A stretch of 19,280 nucleotides of DNA, from contig CAMLDJ010000082.1 of the NCBI GenBank assembly GCA_946478755.1, positions 1 to 19,280 of the forward strand, read 5' to 3'. Below, in pieces: positions 8,301 to 15,471 of the stretch. The notes beneath the pieces are model-generated. The model did not search any database. It saw only the letters and a program-made list of their open reading frames with translations, and was not told where the DNA came from. The translations under genes and the position numbers were made by a program. Position 1 is the first letter of the stretch. Each line of letters opens with the position of its first letter. This DNA comes from an uncultured Pedobacter sp. GTDB taxonomy: Bacteria > Bacteroidota > Bacteroidia > Sphingobacteriales > Sphingobacteriaceae.

Positions 8301-8771
8301 ACACTAAGCGGTGATTGGAAAGTGGCCTTTGATCCTGCTTATGGCGGCCCTTCAAATCCACTGATCTTTAAAGAACTGAAGGACTGGAGCAAAGATGCGG
8401 ATTCCCTCATCAATTACTATTCAGGAACTGCTGTTTATACCAAGAGCTTTAACAACAAAGAAAGTAAAAATACACCATTCTGGTTGGATCTTGGCAGCGT
8501 GGCGAACATTGCGGAGGTGAAGGTAAACGGTATTTCCTGTGGTACTGTTTGGACTGCGCCCTATCGTGTAGACATTAGCAATGCGCTGAGAAAAGGAAAT
8601 AACGAGATCAGTATCGCTGTAAGCAATACCTGGGCAAACCGCCTGATCGGTGACCAACGACTGCCAGAAAATGAACGGATAACCAACACTACCGCACCTT
8701 TCAGACTGGAAGGCAAACCATTGCTGGAAGCGGGCCTGCTTGGACCGGTAGTGATCCAGACTTTAAAGTAA
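5394..8771 (+). CDS. Secreted GH106 family glycosidase (alpha-L-rhamnosidase type)
   Basis: An 1125-residue exported protein. The signal peptide (1-25) ends V-C-A before Q-Q, typical of Bacteroidota. The mature start P-W-V-L-W-Y-W-I-K-A-G-V-S (33-45) with I-T-A-D-L-E-A-M-K-T-A-G-I-G-G-A-Y-L is the entry of the GH106 TIM barrel. T-S-T-G-H-K-N-A-T-G-G-G-G-I-G-L-E-S near 383-400 is also typical. Conserved acids likely to lie in the active site include Glu441 (D-S-W-E-C-G), Glu518 (F-T-A-E-S-V), Glu541 and Glu573; I cannot assign the catalytic pair without alignment. Residues about 200-315 look like an embedded F5/8-type (CBM32-like) beta-sandwich, and about 970-1110 form a C-terminal galactose-binding-like domain. 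Characterised GH106 enzymes remove alpha-L-rhamnose from RG-II, RG-I or flavonoid glycosides. It lies between the sugar symporter and GH127. Confidence 0.88.
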   Translation: MNFRGKEILLVFIICFTTALLPVCAQQRETAKPWVLWYWIKAGVSKAGITADLEAMKTAGIGGAYLVSVKGATTPPLFDPPAEQLSPQWWDMVKFAMEEAKRLNLQLGMHVSDGFALAGGPWITPELSMQKVVSSQLNIKGGSQAKLKLVQPETIEDYYKDIAVYAYPSLEGTGLSTRTLIPKISTSTGADASGLVKEGNKKSFGSNEPCWIQYEFAQPFTTRTVTVRTNGNNYQAERLEVQVSNDGKVFRSLGRLDPPRHGWQDTDADVTHSIAAVTAKYYRFVYDKKGSEPGAEDLDAAKWKPSLKLVNLELSAEPRISQFEGKAGAVWRISKRSNANIIPDQLCVPLNQIIDLTAKLKADGSLNWKVPKGNWTILRIGHTSTGHKNATGGGGIGLESDKFNPVAVKLQFDSWFGEALKRGGPEIASEVMRVFYIDSWECGSQNWSPLFASEFKKRRGYDMMPYLPVMTGIPVQNAAVSEGFLYDLRQTISELVVDQFYKTLARLAKEKGMLFTAESVAPTMVSDGIMHYKTVDLPMGEFWLNSPTHDKPNDMLDAISGAHIYGKNIVQAEAFTTVRMDWSEHPGNMKTLQDRNYALGINKLIYHVFAHNPWMDRKPGMTLDGVGLYFQRDQTWWKPGKAWVAYAERAQALLQQGNPVADIAVFTGDEIPRRSVLPDRLVNVLPGIFGKEVVEAERIRLLNAGEPLRQKPAGVSHSANMADPENWVNPLRGYAYDSFNPDVLATAKVVNKRVVFPGGASYALLVIPGKTVMNPNYQYMNFETLKQLLALVKAGATVLLNEKPLYQAGLQQVPEAEFQKTVAELWKPGKNGNGLVIMGPYQEETFEPLGIDRDFFVAEAGSAKYAKYIGYTHRKTAQKDIYFITNQLAQKRSLTCSFRVSDLKTAPEFYNAVTGETWKAKTWSVVNGTLQLPLMLEANASVFVIFNPEGEPAQPLAGKSNWQDFKTLQTLSGDWKVAFDPAYGGPSNPLIFKELKDWSKDADSLINYYSGTAVYTKSFNNKESKNTPFWLDLGSVANIAEVKVNGISCGTVWTAPYRVDISNALRKGNNEISIAVSNTWANRLIGDQRLPENERITNTTAPFRLEGKPLLEAGLLGPVVIQTLK

Positions 8772-8803
8772 CAGATGATTAACCCGAACTTAAAATATAA
8801 ACG

Positions 8804-10822
8804 ATGAAAAGGATACTTATGCTATCTGTGCTATTTTTTCCGCTGGTGAGCAGTCAGGCACAGGATAAAAGTCTGGTGAATACCACGGAAAGCAGCCATG
8901 CCAAACTCCATAGTCCGGATATGAAGGATGTGACCTGGACCAAAGGCTTTTGGGCAGACCGTTTTAAAGTAGCCAGGGAAACCATGGTACCCAACATGTG
9001 GGACATCTATAACGATGCAAATATCAGTCATGCCTTTAAGAATTTCGAGATTGCCGCGGGCCTGGACACCGGATCGCATAAAGGCCCTTCGTTCCACGAT
9101 GGCGATTATTATAAAACCCTGGAGGCTATGGCCAGTATATACGCGTCAACCCACGATCCAAAGCTGAACGCTAAGATGGACAAAGCCATTGAAGTGATTG
9201 CAAAGTCTCAGCGGGAGGACGGCTACATTTATACTAAGGCGATGATAGAGCAGCGCAAAACCGGTTCCAAGAACCAGTTTCAGGACCGGCTCAGCTTTGA
9301 AGCGTATAATATCGGTCATTTAATGACGGCGGCCTGTGTACATTACCGGGCCACAGGCAAAACGAATCTGCTTGACGTAGCGAAAAAGGCAACCGAATAC
9401 CTGTATAATTTTTATCAGAAAGCTTCTCCGGCACTCGCCAGAAATGCCATCTGTCCTTCACATTATATGGGCGTGGTGGAAATGTACCGCACGACGAAGG
9501 ATCCACGTTATCTGGAACTGGCCAGGCACCTGATTGCGATCAAAGGTAAAATTGAAGACGGTACAGACGATAATCAGGACCGGATCCCGTTTTTGAAGCA
9601 GACTAAAGCCATGGGCCATGCAGTACGGGCCAATTACCTCTATGCTGGTGTGGCTGATCTTTATGCGGAAACTGGAAACGACTCGCTGATGCATACCCTG
9701 AACCTAATGTGGGATGATGTGAACCAGCATAAAATGTATATTACAGGCGGTTGTGGCTCTTTATATGATGGGACCTCTCCGGACGGCACTTCCTATAACC
9801 CGGCTGAAGTTCAAAAAATTCACCAGGCCTTCGGCAGAGATTATCAGTTGCCGAATTTTACTGCACACAATGAAACCTGTGCCAATATTGGCAATGTGTT
9901 GTGGAACTGGCGGATGCTGCAGATTAGTGGAGATGCAAAATACGCCGATGTGATGGAGTTGGCACTGCACAACAGTGTGCTATCGGGGATCAGCCTGGAT
10001 GGCAAAAAATTCTTATATACCAATCCGCTTAGTTATTCAGACGATCTACCGTTTAAGCAGCGCTGGTCTAAAGACCGTGTACCGTATATCGGATTATCCA
10101 ACTGCTGTCCGCCTAACGTTGTGCGGACCATCGCGGAGGTGAGCGATTATGCGTACAGCATTTCTGACAAGGGCTTATGGTTTAACCTGTATGGTGGCAA
10201 TACCATCCAAACCAAGCTAAGCGATGGTTCAAAAGTAAGCCTGATACAGGAGACGAACTATCCATGGGATGGAAACATCAAGGTTACTGTTAAAGCAACA
10301 GGTAACAAACCTTATGCGATGTTCTTCCGTATTCCAGGCTGGACTGCAAACGCTAGCCTGAAAGTGAACGGCAAGACTGAAAATCTGGTATTGAAACCGG
10401 GTACTTATGCTCAGGTGAACCGTAAATGGAAGGCCGGCGACCAGGTGGAGCTGATATTGCCAATGGAAGCACAACTGGTTGAATCTAATCCACTTGTGGA
10501 GGAGAACAGGAACCAGGTTGCGGTTAAACGCGGACCGGTGGTGTATTGCCTGGAATCCCCTGATCTACCCGGGAAAAAGATTTTTAATGTATTTATACCG
10601 GCTTCGATCAGTTTAAAAGCGAAACCGATCCAAATCGACGGGGCAGAAATGATGAGTTTGGAAGGTGAGGCCCGGCTGATTGAAAATAAAAATTGGAAAA
10701 ATGTACTCTACCGTCCGCTTAATGAATCGAACACCGTTACGCCTATAAAGCTGGTGCCCTATTTTGCATGGGGCAACCGCGGGCATTCAGAAATGTCGGT
10801 TTGGTTACCGGTAAGCAGATAA
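8804..10822 (+). CDS. Secreted GH127 family glycoside hydrolase (beta-L-arabinofuranosidase type)
   Basis: A 672-residue exported enzyme with signal peptide 1-19 (S-Q-A before Q-D). It has the DUF1680/GH127 (alpha/alpha)6 barrel: F-H-D-G-D-Y-Y-K-T-L-E-A near 97-108 and Y-I-T-G-G-C-G near 312-318. The metal/thiol site is complete. Glu357 and Cys359 (N-E-T-C-A) and Cys434-Cys435 (S-N-C-C-P-P) match Glu338, Cys340, Cys417 and Cys418 of Bifidobacterium HypBA1, where they bind zinc and Cys417 is the nucleophile. A C-terminal beta-sandwich follows. Family members mostly cleave beta-L-arabinofuranosides, and RG-II loci also carry GH127 enzymes with other specificities (aceric acid is reported, from memory). 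It starts 32 bp after GH106 and ends 9 bp before the RLP gene. Confidence 0.9.
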   Translation: MKRILMLSVLFFPLVSSQAQDKSLVNTTESSHAKLHSPDMKDVTWTKGFWADRFKVARETMVPNMWDIYNDANISHAFKNFEIAAGLDTGSHKGPSFHDGDYYKTLEAMASIYASTHDPKLNAKMDKAIEVIAKSQREDGYIYTKAMIEQRKTGSKNQFQDRLSFEAYNIGHLMTAACVHYRATGKTNLLDVAKKATEYLYNFYQKASPALARNAICPSHYMGVVEMYRTTKDPRYLELARHLIAIKGKIEDGTDDNQDRIPFLKQTKAMGHAVRANYLYAGVADLYAETGNDSLMHTLNLMWDDVNQHKMYITGGCGSLYDGTSPDGTSYNPAEVQKIHQAFGRDYQLPNFTAHNETCANIGNVLWNWRMLQISGDAKYADVMELALHNSVLSGISLDGKKFLYTNPLSYSDDLPFKQRWSKDRVPYIGLSNCCPPNVVRTIAEVSDYAYSISDKGLWFNLYGGNTIQTKLSDGSKVSLIQETNYPWDGNIKVTVKATGNKPYAMFFRIPGWTANASLKVNGKTENLVLKPGTYAQVNRKWKAGDQVELILPMEAQLVESNPLVEENRNQVAVKRGPVVYCLESPDLPGKKIFNVFIPASISLKAKPIQIDGAEMMSLEGEARLIENKNWKNVLYRPLNESNTVTPIKLVPYFAWGNRGHSEMSVWLPVSR

Positions 10823-10831
10823 GATAAAAAA

Positions 10832-12076
10832 ATGGAAAGAATAACCGCAACATATTACATAGAAACACCACTTGATCTTGAAAAATCAGCTCAGGTGCTG
10901 GCAGGTGAGCAATCGTCCGGAACCTTTATTGCAGTTCCCGGAGAAACGGAAGAACTGAAACAGCGTTTCGCTGCCCGGGTAGAAAGCATTACTGCTTTAG
11001 ACACCGCTGATGGCCCCGCCATTCCAGGCGTCCTTTCATCCGGTGGGAAATATCAGCGTGCCATGATATCCGTATCCTGGTCGGTCGAAAATTTTGGCTA
11101 TAATCTTCCTGTATTGGTATCTACTTTACAGGGCAACCTTTATGAGCTTACCCAGTTTACCGGGCTAAAGCTTATGGATCTTGAACTGCCTCCTTCTTAT
11201 GCGAAGGCATTTACTGGTCCTAAATTTGGTATTGAAGGATGCAGGAAACTTACAGGCGTTTACAACAGACCTTTGATCGGGACCATCATTAAGCCCAGCA
11301 TTGGCATGAGTCCCGAGGAGACAGCAGCACTGGTTGATACCCTGGCGACTGCCGGTATTGACTTCATAAAGGATGATGAGTTGCTGGGTTCTTCAGCCAA
11401 TTCTCCGTTCGACAAAAGGGTGGATGCGGTAATGGAGGTGATCAACGCACATGCGGATCGTACAGGCAAAAAAGTCATGTATGCCTTTAACATCAGTGAT
11501 GAGATGGATCAAATGCAGCGCAACTACGAGAAGGTACTGAAATCCGGAGGTACTTCGGCCATGATCAGCTTGAATAGTGTTGGCTTGTCAGGCGTAAAAA
11601 AAATAGGCGATATAGGTGAGCTGGCCATTCATGGGCACCGCAATGGTTGGGGTATGCTTAATCGCCATCCTTTACTGGGTATTGAATTCCCAGCTTACCA
11701 GCAGCTATGGAGATTGGCAGGTGTAGATCAGATCCATGTGAACGGCATTCAGAACAAATTCTGGGAATCAGATGATTCCGTGGTAAAGTCTATCGAGTCC
11801 TGTCTGAAACCTTTATTGGGAGGCTTTTCTGTATTGCCGGTCGTTTCTTCCGGACAATGGGGCGGCCAGGCACCTGAAACCTATCGCCGCACCAAAACTG
11901 TAGATCTCCTGTACATGGCAGGCGGCGGCATCATGGCGCACCCGGACGGACCTGCAGGTGGGGTAGTCGCCTTACAGCAAGCCTGGGAGGGTGCAGTCGA
12001 GGGATTATCTGTAGCCGAAGTGGCTGCAAAATATCCGGAATTTGGCCGATCGGTAACTGTATTTGGCAAAAAATAA
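10832..12076 (+). CDS. RuBisCO-like protein, probable 3-oxo-isoapionate-4-phosphate-cleaving enzyme (OiaX or OiaT type)
   Basis: A 414-residue RuBisCO large-subunit homologue (form IV, RLP). The fold and metal site are conserved: Lys180-Asp181-Asp182-Glu183 match the carbamylated Lys201 and its D-D-E ligands in spinach RuBisCO; Lys154 matches Lys175, His269-Arg270 match His294-Arg295, His302 matches His327, Lys309 matches loop-6 Lys334, and Glu26, Thr31 and Asn102 match Glu60, Thr65 and Asn123. Lys177 is replaced by Ser156, His325 by Gln300 and Trp66 by Phe32, so it is not a bona fide carboxylase. It precedes a DUF1537 kinase by 6 bp. In the D-apiose pathway that kinase (OiaK) makes 3-oxo-isoapionate-4-phosphate, which an RLP decarboxylates (OiaX) or cleaves to 3-phosphoglycerate and glycolate (OiaT). 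I cannot decide which. A DK-MTP-1-P enolase role is unlikely because no methionine-salvage genes are nearby. Confidence 0.82.
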   Translation: MERITATYYIETPLDLEKSAQVLAGEQSSGTFIAVPGETEELKQRFAARVESITALDTADGPAIPGVLSSGGKYQRAMISVSWSVENFGYNLPVLVSTLQGNLYELTQFTGLKLMDLELPPSYAKAFTGPKFGIEGCRKLTGVYNRPLIGTIIKPSIGMSPEETAALVDTLATAGIDFIKDDELLGSSANSPFDKRVDAVMEVINAHADRTGKKVMYAFNISDEMDQMQRNYEKVLKSGGTSAMISLNSVGLSGVKKIGDIGELAIHGHRNGWGMLNRHPLLGIEFPAYQQLWRLAGVDQIHVNGIQNKFWESDDSVVKSIESCLKPLLGGFSVLPVVSSGQWGGQAPETYRRTKTVDLLYMAGGGIMAHPDGPAGGVVALQQAWEGAVEGLSVAEVAAKYPEFGRSVTVFGKK

Positions 12077-12082
12077 ATAGAT

Positions 12083-13492
12083 ATGGAGCGCATTAAAAAT
12101 AACCGGCTGCTCATTGCTTTTTATGGAGATGATTTCACAGGGTCGACTGACGCACTGGAATTTTTAAGCAGGTCTGGGATCAGGACCGTATTGTTTATCG
12201 AAGCACCTTCGACAGCACAATTGGAGCGCTATCCCGGATTACAGGCTATTGGAGTGGCGGGAATGAGCCGTACTTATTCACCGGCAGAAATGGATGCGTC
12301 TTTGCATCCTGCATTTACCGCACTCGCAAAATTAAATCCACGCCATGTACATTATAAAGTATGCTCTACTTTTGATTCTTCACCAGTTATAGGGAGTATC
12401 GGCAAGGCCATAGACATCGGTGCAGCTGTATTTAATACTGCAAGTGTTCCATTGCTGGCGGCAGCGCCTCATCTGGGCAGGTATTGTCTGTTTGGAAATC
12501 TGTTTGCGAGGATGGGCATAGGAAGTGAGGGGGAAATTTACCGCCTTGACAGGCATCCTTCCATGCGCAATCATCCCACAACACCTGCTGACGAAAGTGA
12601 TATCCGTTTGCACTTAGGCAAACAGACCGTTAAAAATATTGGTCTGTTTAGCATTCTGGAACTACATCAATACCAGGAAAAGCCTTTCAGTCCGGATTTT
12701 TCTAGACATGAAATCATACTTTTCGATGCGCTTACGCAACAGGAGCTAAAAAGCATTGGAAAGCTGATCGATGGGCAGGCTGCTGACGGTCATACCCTGT
12801 TCTCAGCTGGATCCTCAGCTATCGAAGTGGCTTTGGGAAGTCATTGGCAGGAAAGCGGCATGCTGCAGAAACAAGTGGAATGGAATAATCTTAGAGCGCA
12901 AGGGGCAGTAATTGTGGCCTCCGGAAGCTGCTCGGCCATCACGGCTGAACAGATCAACTACGCTTTAAGTCATGGGTTTGAGGAGATCGCTGTAGACACG
13001 ATCGCGCTCGCTGGCCGCGTATCGGCTGCCGATCTTTCGTCTGAAACCGGCTTCATTCAGGCTGCTGCGGAAAAATACGCCTTGAAGGCCACAGCGCTGA
13101 TTCTTGAAGGTAAACATCCCTTGATCCATACCAGCCTGGGCAATGGTGATCTGCGCGTTGCTGCTACCGATAAGCTATTCAGGGAAAAGGGCTTTGGCAA
13201 ATCCGCCACTGCGCAGCTTTATGGGAAGCTGCTGGGAGAGATCGTCAGGATGACCGCAGAAAAAGTAAACCTGCAAAGGATCATTATCGCAGGAGGCGAT
13301 ACCTCCAGTTATGCTGCCCGGGCAATGGGCATAGAAGCGGTTGAAATGATCGCCCCGCTTTCGCCTGGTGCTCCATTATGCAGGGCATATGCACCTGGCT
13401 CTGCTGTAGATCAGTTAGAACTGGTCTTTAAAGGCGGGCAGGTTGGAAAAAAAGATTTTTTTAACATTAACCTTATAGAATCAAAAATATGA
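12083..13492 (+). CDS. oiaK: Four-carbon-acid sugar kinase family (DUF1537), probable 3-oxo-isoapionate kinase
   Basis: A 469-residue cytoplasmic ATP-dependent kinase of the DUF1537 family, which phosphorylates four-carbon and branched sugar acids. The N-terminal substrate domain has F-Y-G-D-D-F-T-G-S-T-D (13-23), Y-K-V-C-S-T-F-D-S-S-P (91-101) and D-R-H-P-S-M-x-x-H-P-T-T-P (156-168). The C-terminal nucleotide domain has A-S-G-S-C-S-A-I-T near 279-287 and G-G-D-T-S-S-Y-A-A-R-A-M-G-I near 404-417. The length is typical. The neighbouring RLP gene is what favours OiaK over other family members such as D-threonate or 3-oxo-tetronate kinases, which usually sit next to PdxA2 or class II aldolases; none is seen here. 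Its stop overlaps the next gene's start by 4 nt (ATGA), so the two are probably translated together. The symbol rests on context as well as sequence. Confidence 0.8.
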   Translation: MERIKNNRLLIAFYGDDFTGSTDALEFLSRSGIRTVLFIEAPSTAQLERYPGLQAIGVAGMSRTYSPAEMDASLHPAFTALAKLNPRHVHYKVCSTFDSSPVIGSIGKAIDIGAAVFNTASVPLLAAAPHLGRYCLFGNLFARMGIGSEGEIYRLDRHPSMRNHPTTPADESDIRLHLGKQTVKNIGLFSILELHQYQEKPFSPDFSRHEIILFDALTQQELKSIGKLIDGQAADGHTLFSAGSSAIEVALGSHWQESGMLQKQVEWNNLRAQGAVIVASGSCSAITAEQINYALSHGFEEIAVDTIALAGRVSAADLSSETGFIQAAAEKYALKATALILEGKHPLIHTSLGNGDLRVAATDKLFREKGFGKSATAQLYGKLLGEIVRMTAEKVNLQRIIIAGGDTSSYAARAMGIEAVEMIAPLSPGAPLCRAYAPGSAVDQLELVFKGGQVGKKDFFNINLIESKI

Positions 13493-14151
13493 AAGCTAAA
13501 ACACTCGGACTTGTCCACACCTCAGCTACCTTAGTTCCTGTTTTTCAGAAACTTTGTAGTGAATACCTGCCTGGCGTTAATGTGTTTAATATAGTGGATG
13601 ACAGTCTGATCAAAGATGTGATCACTCGTAATGAACTGACTAAGTTAACTTCCAGAAGGGTAGTAGGACACATCGGCTCGGCAGAGGCTGCCGGCGCAGA
13701 TTTTATTCTGGTAACCTGTTCCTCTATAGGTGCAGCTATTGAAGCTGCGGCAGACTTAACCGGTGTGCCTGTCTTAAGGGTAGACCAGCCTATGGCGGAT
13801 CTGGCAGTGAAAACCGGCAGAAAAATCGGTGTGATCGCCACCTTACCTACTACACTAGGGCCGACGAGCGACCTGGTGAAACGCCGTGCTGCTCTGGCAG
13901 GCAAAGAAATTGAATTGAGTTCAAAGTTGTGTGAAGGTGCTTTTGAGGCGCTGATGGGTGGTAACCCAGAAAAACATGATGAAATGGTAGCGAAAGCACT
14001 GGTTGAACTTTCGGCAGAAGTGGACGTGATCGTATTGGCGCAGGCCTCTATGTCGCGCGTGGTAGAGGCATTGCCGGATGCGGAAAAGCGTGATCCTAAT
14101 CTTTCTAGCCCCACACTGGCCGTCCAGCACATTGCAGACTTACTTAAATAG
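13489..14151 (+). CDS. Asp/Glu racemase family protein lacking the second catalytic Cys
   Basis: A 220-residue cytoplasmic protein of the Asp/Glu/hydantoin racemase superfamily, which also contains maleate isomerase and arylmalonate decarboxylase. The first half carries Cys77 in L-V-T-C-S-S-I-G, the usual first catalytic position. The second catalytic motif, usually L-G-C-A/T-x-M, reads V-L-A-Q-A-S-M (182-188), with Ala186 in place of Cys. A further Cys148 lies in S-K-L-C-E-G, away from that motif. A two-base racemisation is therefore doubtful; a one-base isomerase, lyase or decarboxylase reaction is possible (inference). Its ATG is inside the stop of the kinase gene (ATGA), and the BASS transporter starts 6 bp after it, so it probably acts on the same acid metabolite. 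It has no counterpart in the published apiose pathways as I know them. Confidence 0.85.
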   Translation: MKAKTLGLVHTSATLVPVFQKLCSEYLPGVNVFNIVDDSLIKDVITRNELTKLTSRRVVGHIGSAEAAGADFILVTCSSIGAAIEAAADLTGVPVLRVDQPMADLAVKTGRKIGVIATLPTTLGPTSDLVKRRAALAGKEIELSSKLCEGAFEALMGGNPEKHDEMVAKALVELSAEVDVIVLAQASMSRVVEALPDAEKRDPNLSSPTLAVQHIADLLK

Positions 14152-14157
14152 CCTGTT

Positions 14158-15471
14158 ATGTATAACTTTCGCAGGTTGTGCCTGCTGTTGGCGCTGATCG
14201 CATTTGTTGTGTTGCTGACCGGCCTTTTCAGATCTGATGCCGCGTTATGGCAGCCAGCTGCGGTTGCAATGGCGGTTAGTGCTTCCATCGGCATTGGAGC
14301 GTTGGACGCTTTAAAAAACTATCAGTATACGGCATGGATCATCACCGCAGTGGTTGCAGGAATGGTGTATCCTGCTGCTTTTTTGAAGTGGGGCGAGTTC
14401 GACCTACGGAATAAATGGCTTATCCTGGTGGTCGTCCAGCTGGTCATGTTTGGCATGGGCATCCATATGAGCATGCGCGATTTTACAGGTCTGGGAAGCA
14501 CCGGAAAAGGGGTTGTCATCGGTTTGCTCTGTCATTTTACCATAATGCCGCTGATGGGCTATCTGCTGACCCGCGTATTTCATTTTGAAATGGAAATTGC
14601 AGCAGGGATCATTTTAATAGGATCCTGTTCAAGCGGGCTGGCCTCTAATGTTATGGTTTATATTGCCCGCGCCAACCTGGTGCTGTCAGTGGCAGTAACA
14701 GCAATGGCTACCTTGATCGCACCCTTTATGACCCCATTGCTGATGAAGCTGCTGGCAGGAACAATGATCGAGATCAAGTTTGTGAACATGATGATGGAAA
14801 TCATTAAGATCGTGATTGTACCGATCGGGGCCGCACTGGTACATGATTATTTAAAAGGTGCAACACCGAAAGGCTGGAAAAAAACGAAATTGATTGCTTC
14901 GGCATGTGCACTTTGGTTGCTGGCCATGCCTTTAGGCTTGTGGACCACGCTGGAACAATTTCTTTCTGCCGAAGCGATGGCATCGGTGGAGATACTGAGT
15001 TTCTTTGCGGGTGCCTTGCTGGTTGGATTAATTTATCATTTGTGTACGATAAAATTCCCTAACCTGGATCAGATGATGCCGTATCTCTCTATGTTTGGTA
15101 TCGTTTATTTTACAACAGTTACTACCGCTGCTGGGAGAGAAAACCTCTTAAAAGTCGGTTTTATTTTGTTTCTTGCATCGGTTATCCATAATGGGGCAGG
15201 TTATTTTTTTGGTTACCTGCTCAGCAGGCTGTTTGGCCTGGATAAAAGGTCATCGAGGACCGTCGCCTTCGAGGTCGGGCTGCAGAATGGTGGCATGGCT
15301 TCTGGTCTGGCGGGTTCTATGGGCAAGCTGGGGACGGTTGGCCTTGCTGCTGCCGTGTTTAGTCCCTGGATGAATATCTCAGGATCTATCCTGGCCAACT
15401 ACTGGAGAAAACGTGCATTAAAAGAAGAAGAACAGGGAAAATCAATTCAAAAGATACATGAAGAAGTTTAA
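14158..15471 (+). CDS. BASS-type sodium:organic-acid symporter (bile acid:Na+ symporter family)
   Basis: A 437-residue inner-membrane protein with about ten helices of the BASS/SBF fold after one or two extra N-terminal helices (residues 5-50). The first crossover region G-S-C-S-S-G-L-A-S-N (155-164) matches the Na1-site S-N pair. F-E-V-G-L-Q-N-G-G-M-A-S-G-L-A (371-385) contains Glu372 and Gln376, the Na2-site residues in the Neisseria ASBT structure. Bacterial members carry organic acids such as pantoate, 2-keto acids or sugar acids rather than bile acids. Placed directly after the RLP, kinase and racemase genes, it probably takes up the acid they metabolise, complementing the FucP-type sugar carrier (inference). 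Its last 14 bases overlap the next gene. The substrate is unknown. Confidence 0.88.
   Translation: MYNFRRLCLLLALIAFVVLLTGLFRSDAALWQPAAVAMAVSASIGIGALDALKNYQYTAWIITAVVAGMVYPAAFLKWGEFDLRNKWLILVVVQLVMFGMGIHMSMRDFTGLGSTGKGVVIGLLCHFTIMPLMGYLLTRVFHFEMEIAAGIILIGSCSSGLASNVMVYIARANLVLSVAVTAMATLIAPFMTPLLMKLLAGTMIEIKFVNMMMEIIKIVIVPIGAALVHDYLKGATPKGWKKTKLIASACALWLLAMPLGLWTTLEQFLSAEAMASVEILSFFAGALLVGLIYHLCTIKFPNLDQMMPYLSMFGIVYFTTVTTAAGRENLLKVGFILFLASVIHNGAGYFFGYLLSRLFGLDKRSSRTVAFEVGLQNGGMASGLAGSMGKLGTVGLAAAVFSPWMNISGSILANYWRKRALKEEEQGKSIQKIHEEV

Noticed and set aside
10832..12076. Bona fide RuBisCO (CO2 fixation)
   Set aside because: The Lys177, His325 and Trp66 equivalents are changed, and no phosphoribulokinase or small-subunit gene is present.
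10832..12076. Methionine-salvage enolase (MtnW)
   Set aside because: No methionine-salvage genes are nearby and the DUF1537 kinase context points to sugar-acid metabolism.
13545..14294. 249-codon minus-strand open frame opposite the racemase and BASS genes
   Set aside because: It lies across two well-supported plus-strand genes and their junction, has low-complexity Ser/Ala/Thr-rich composition, and matches no family I recognise.
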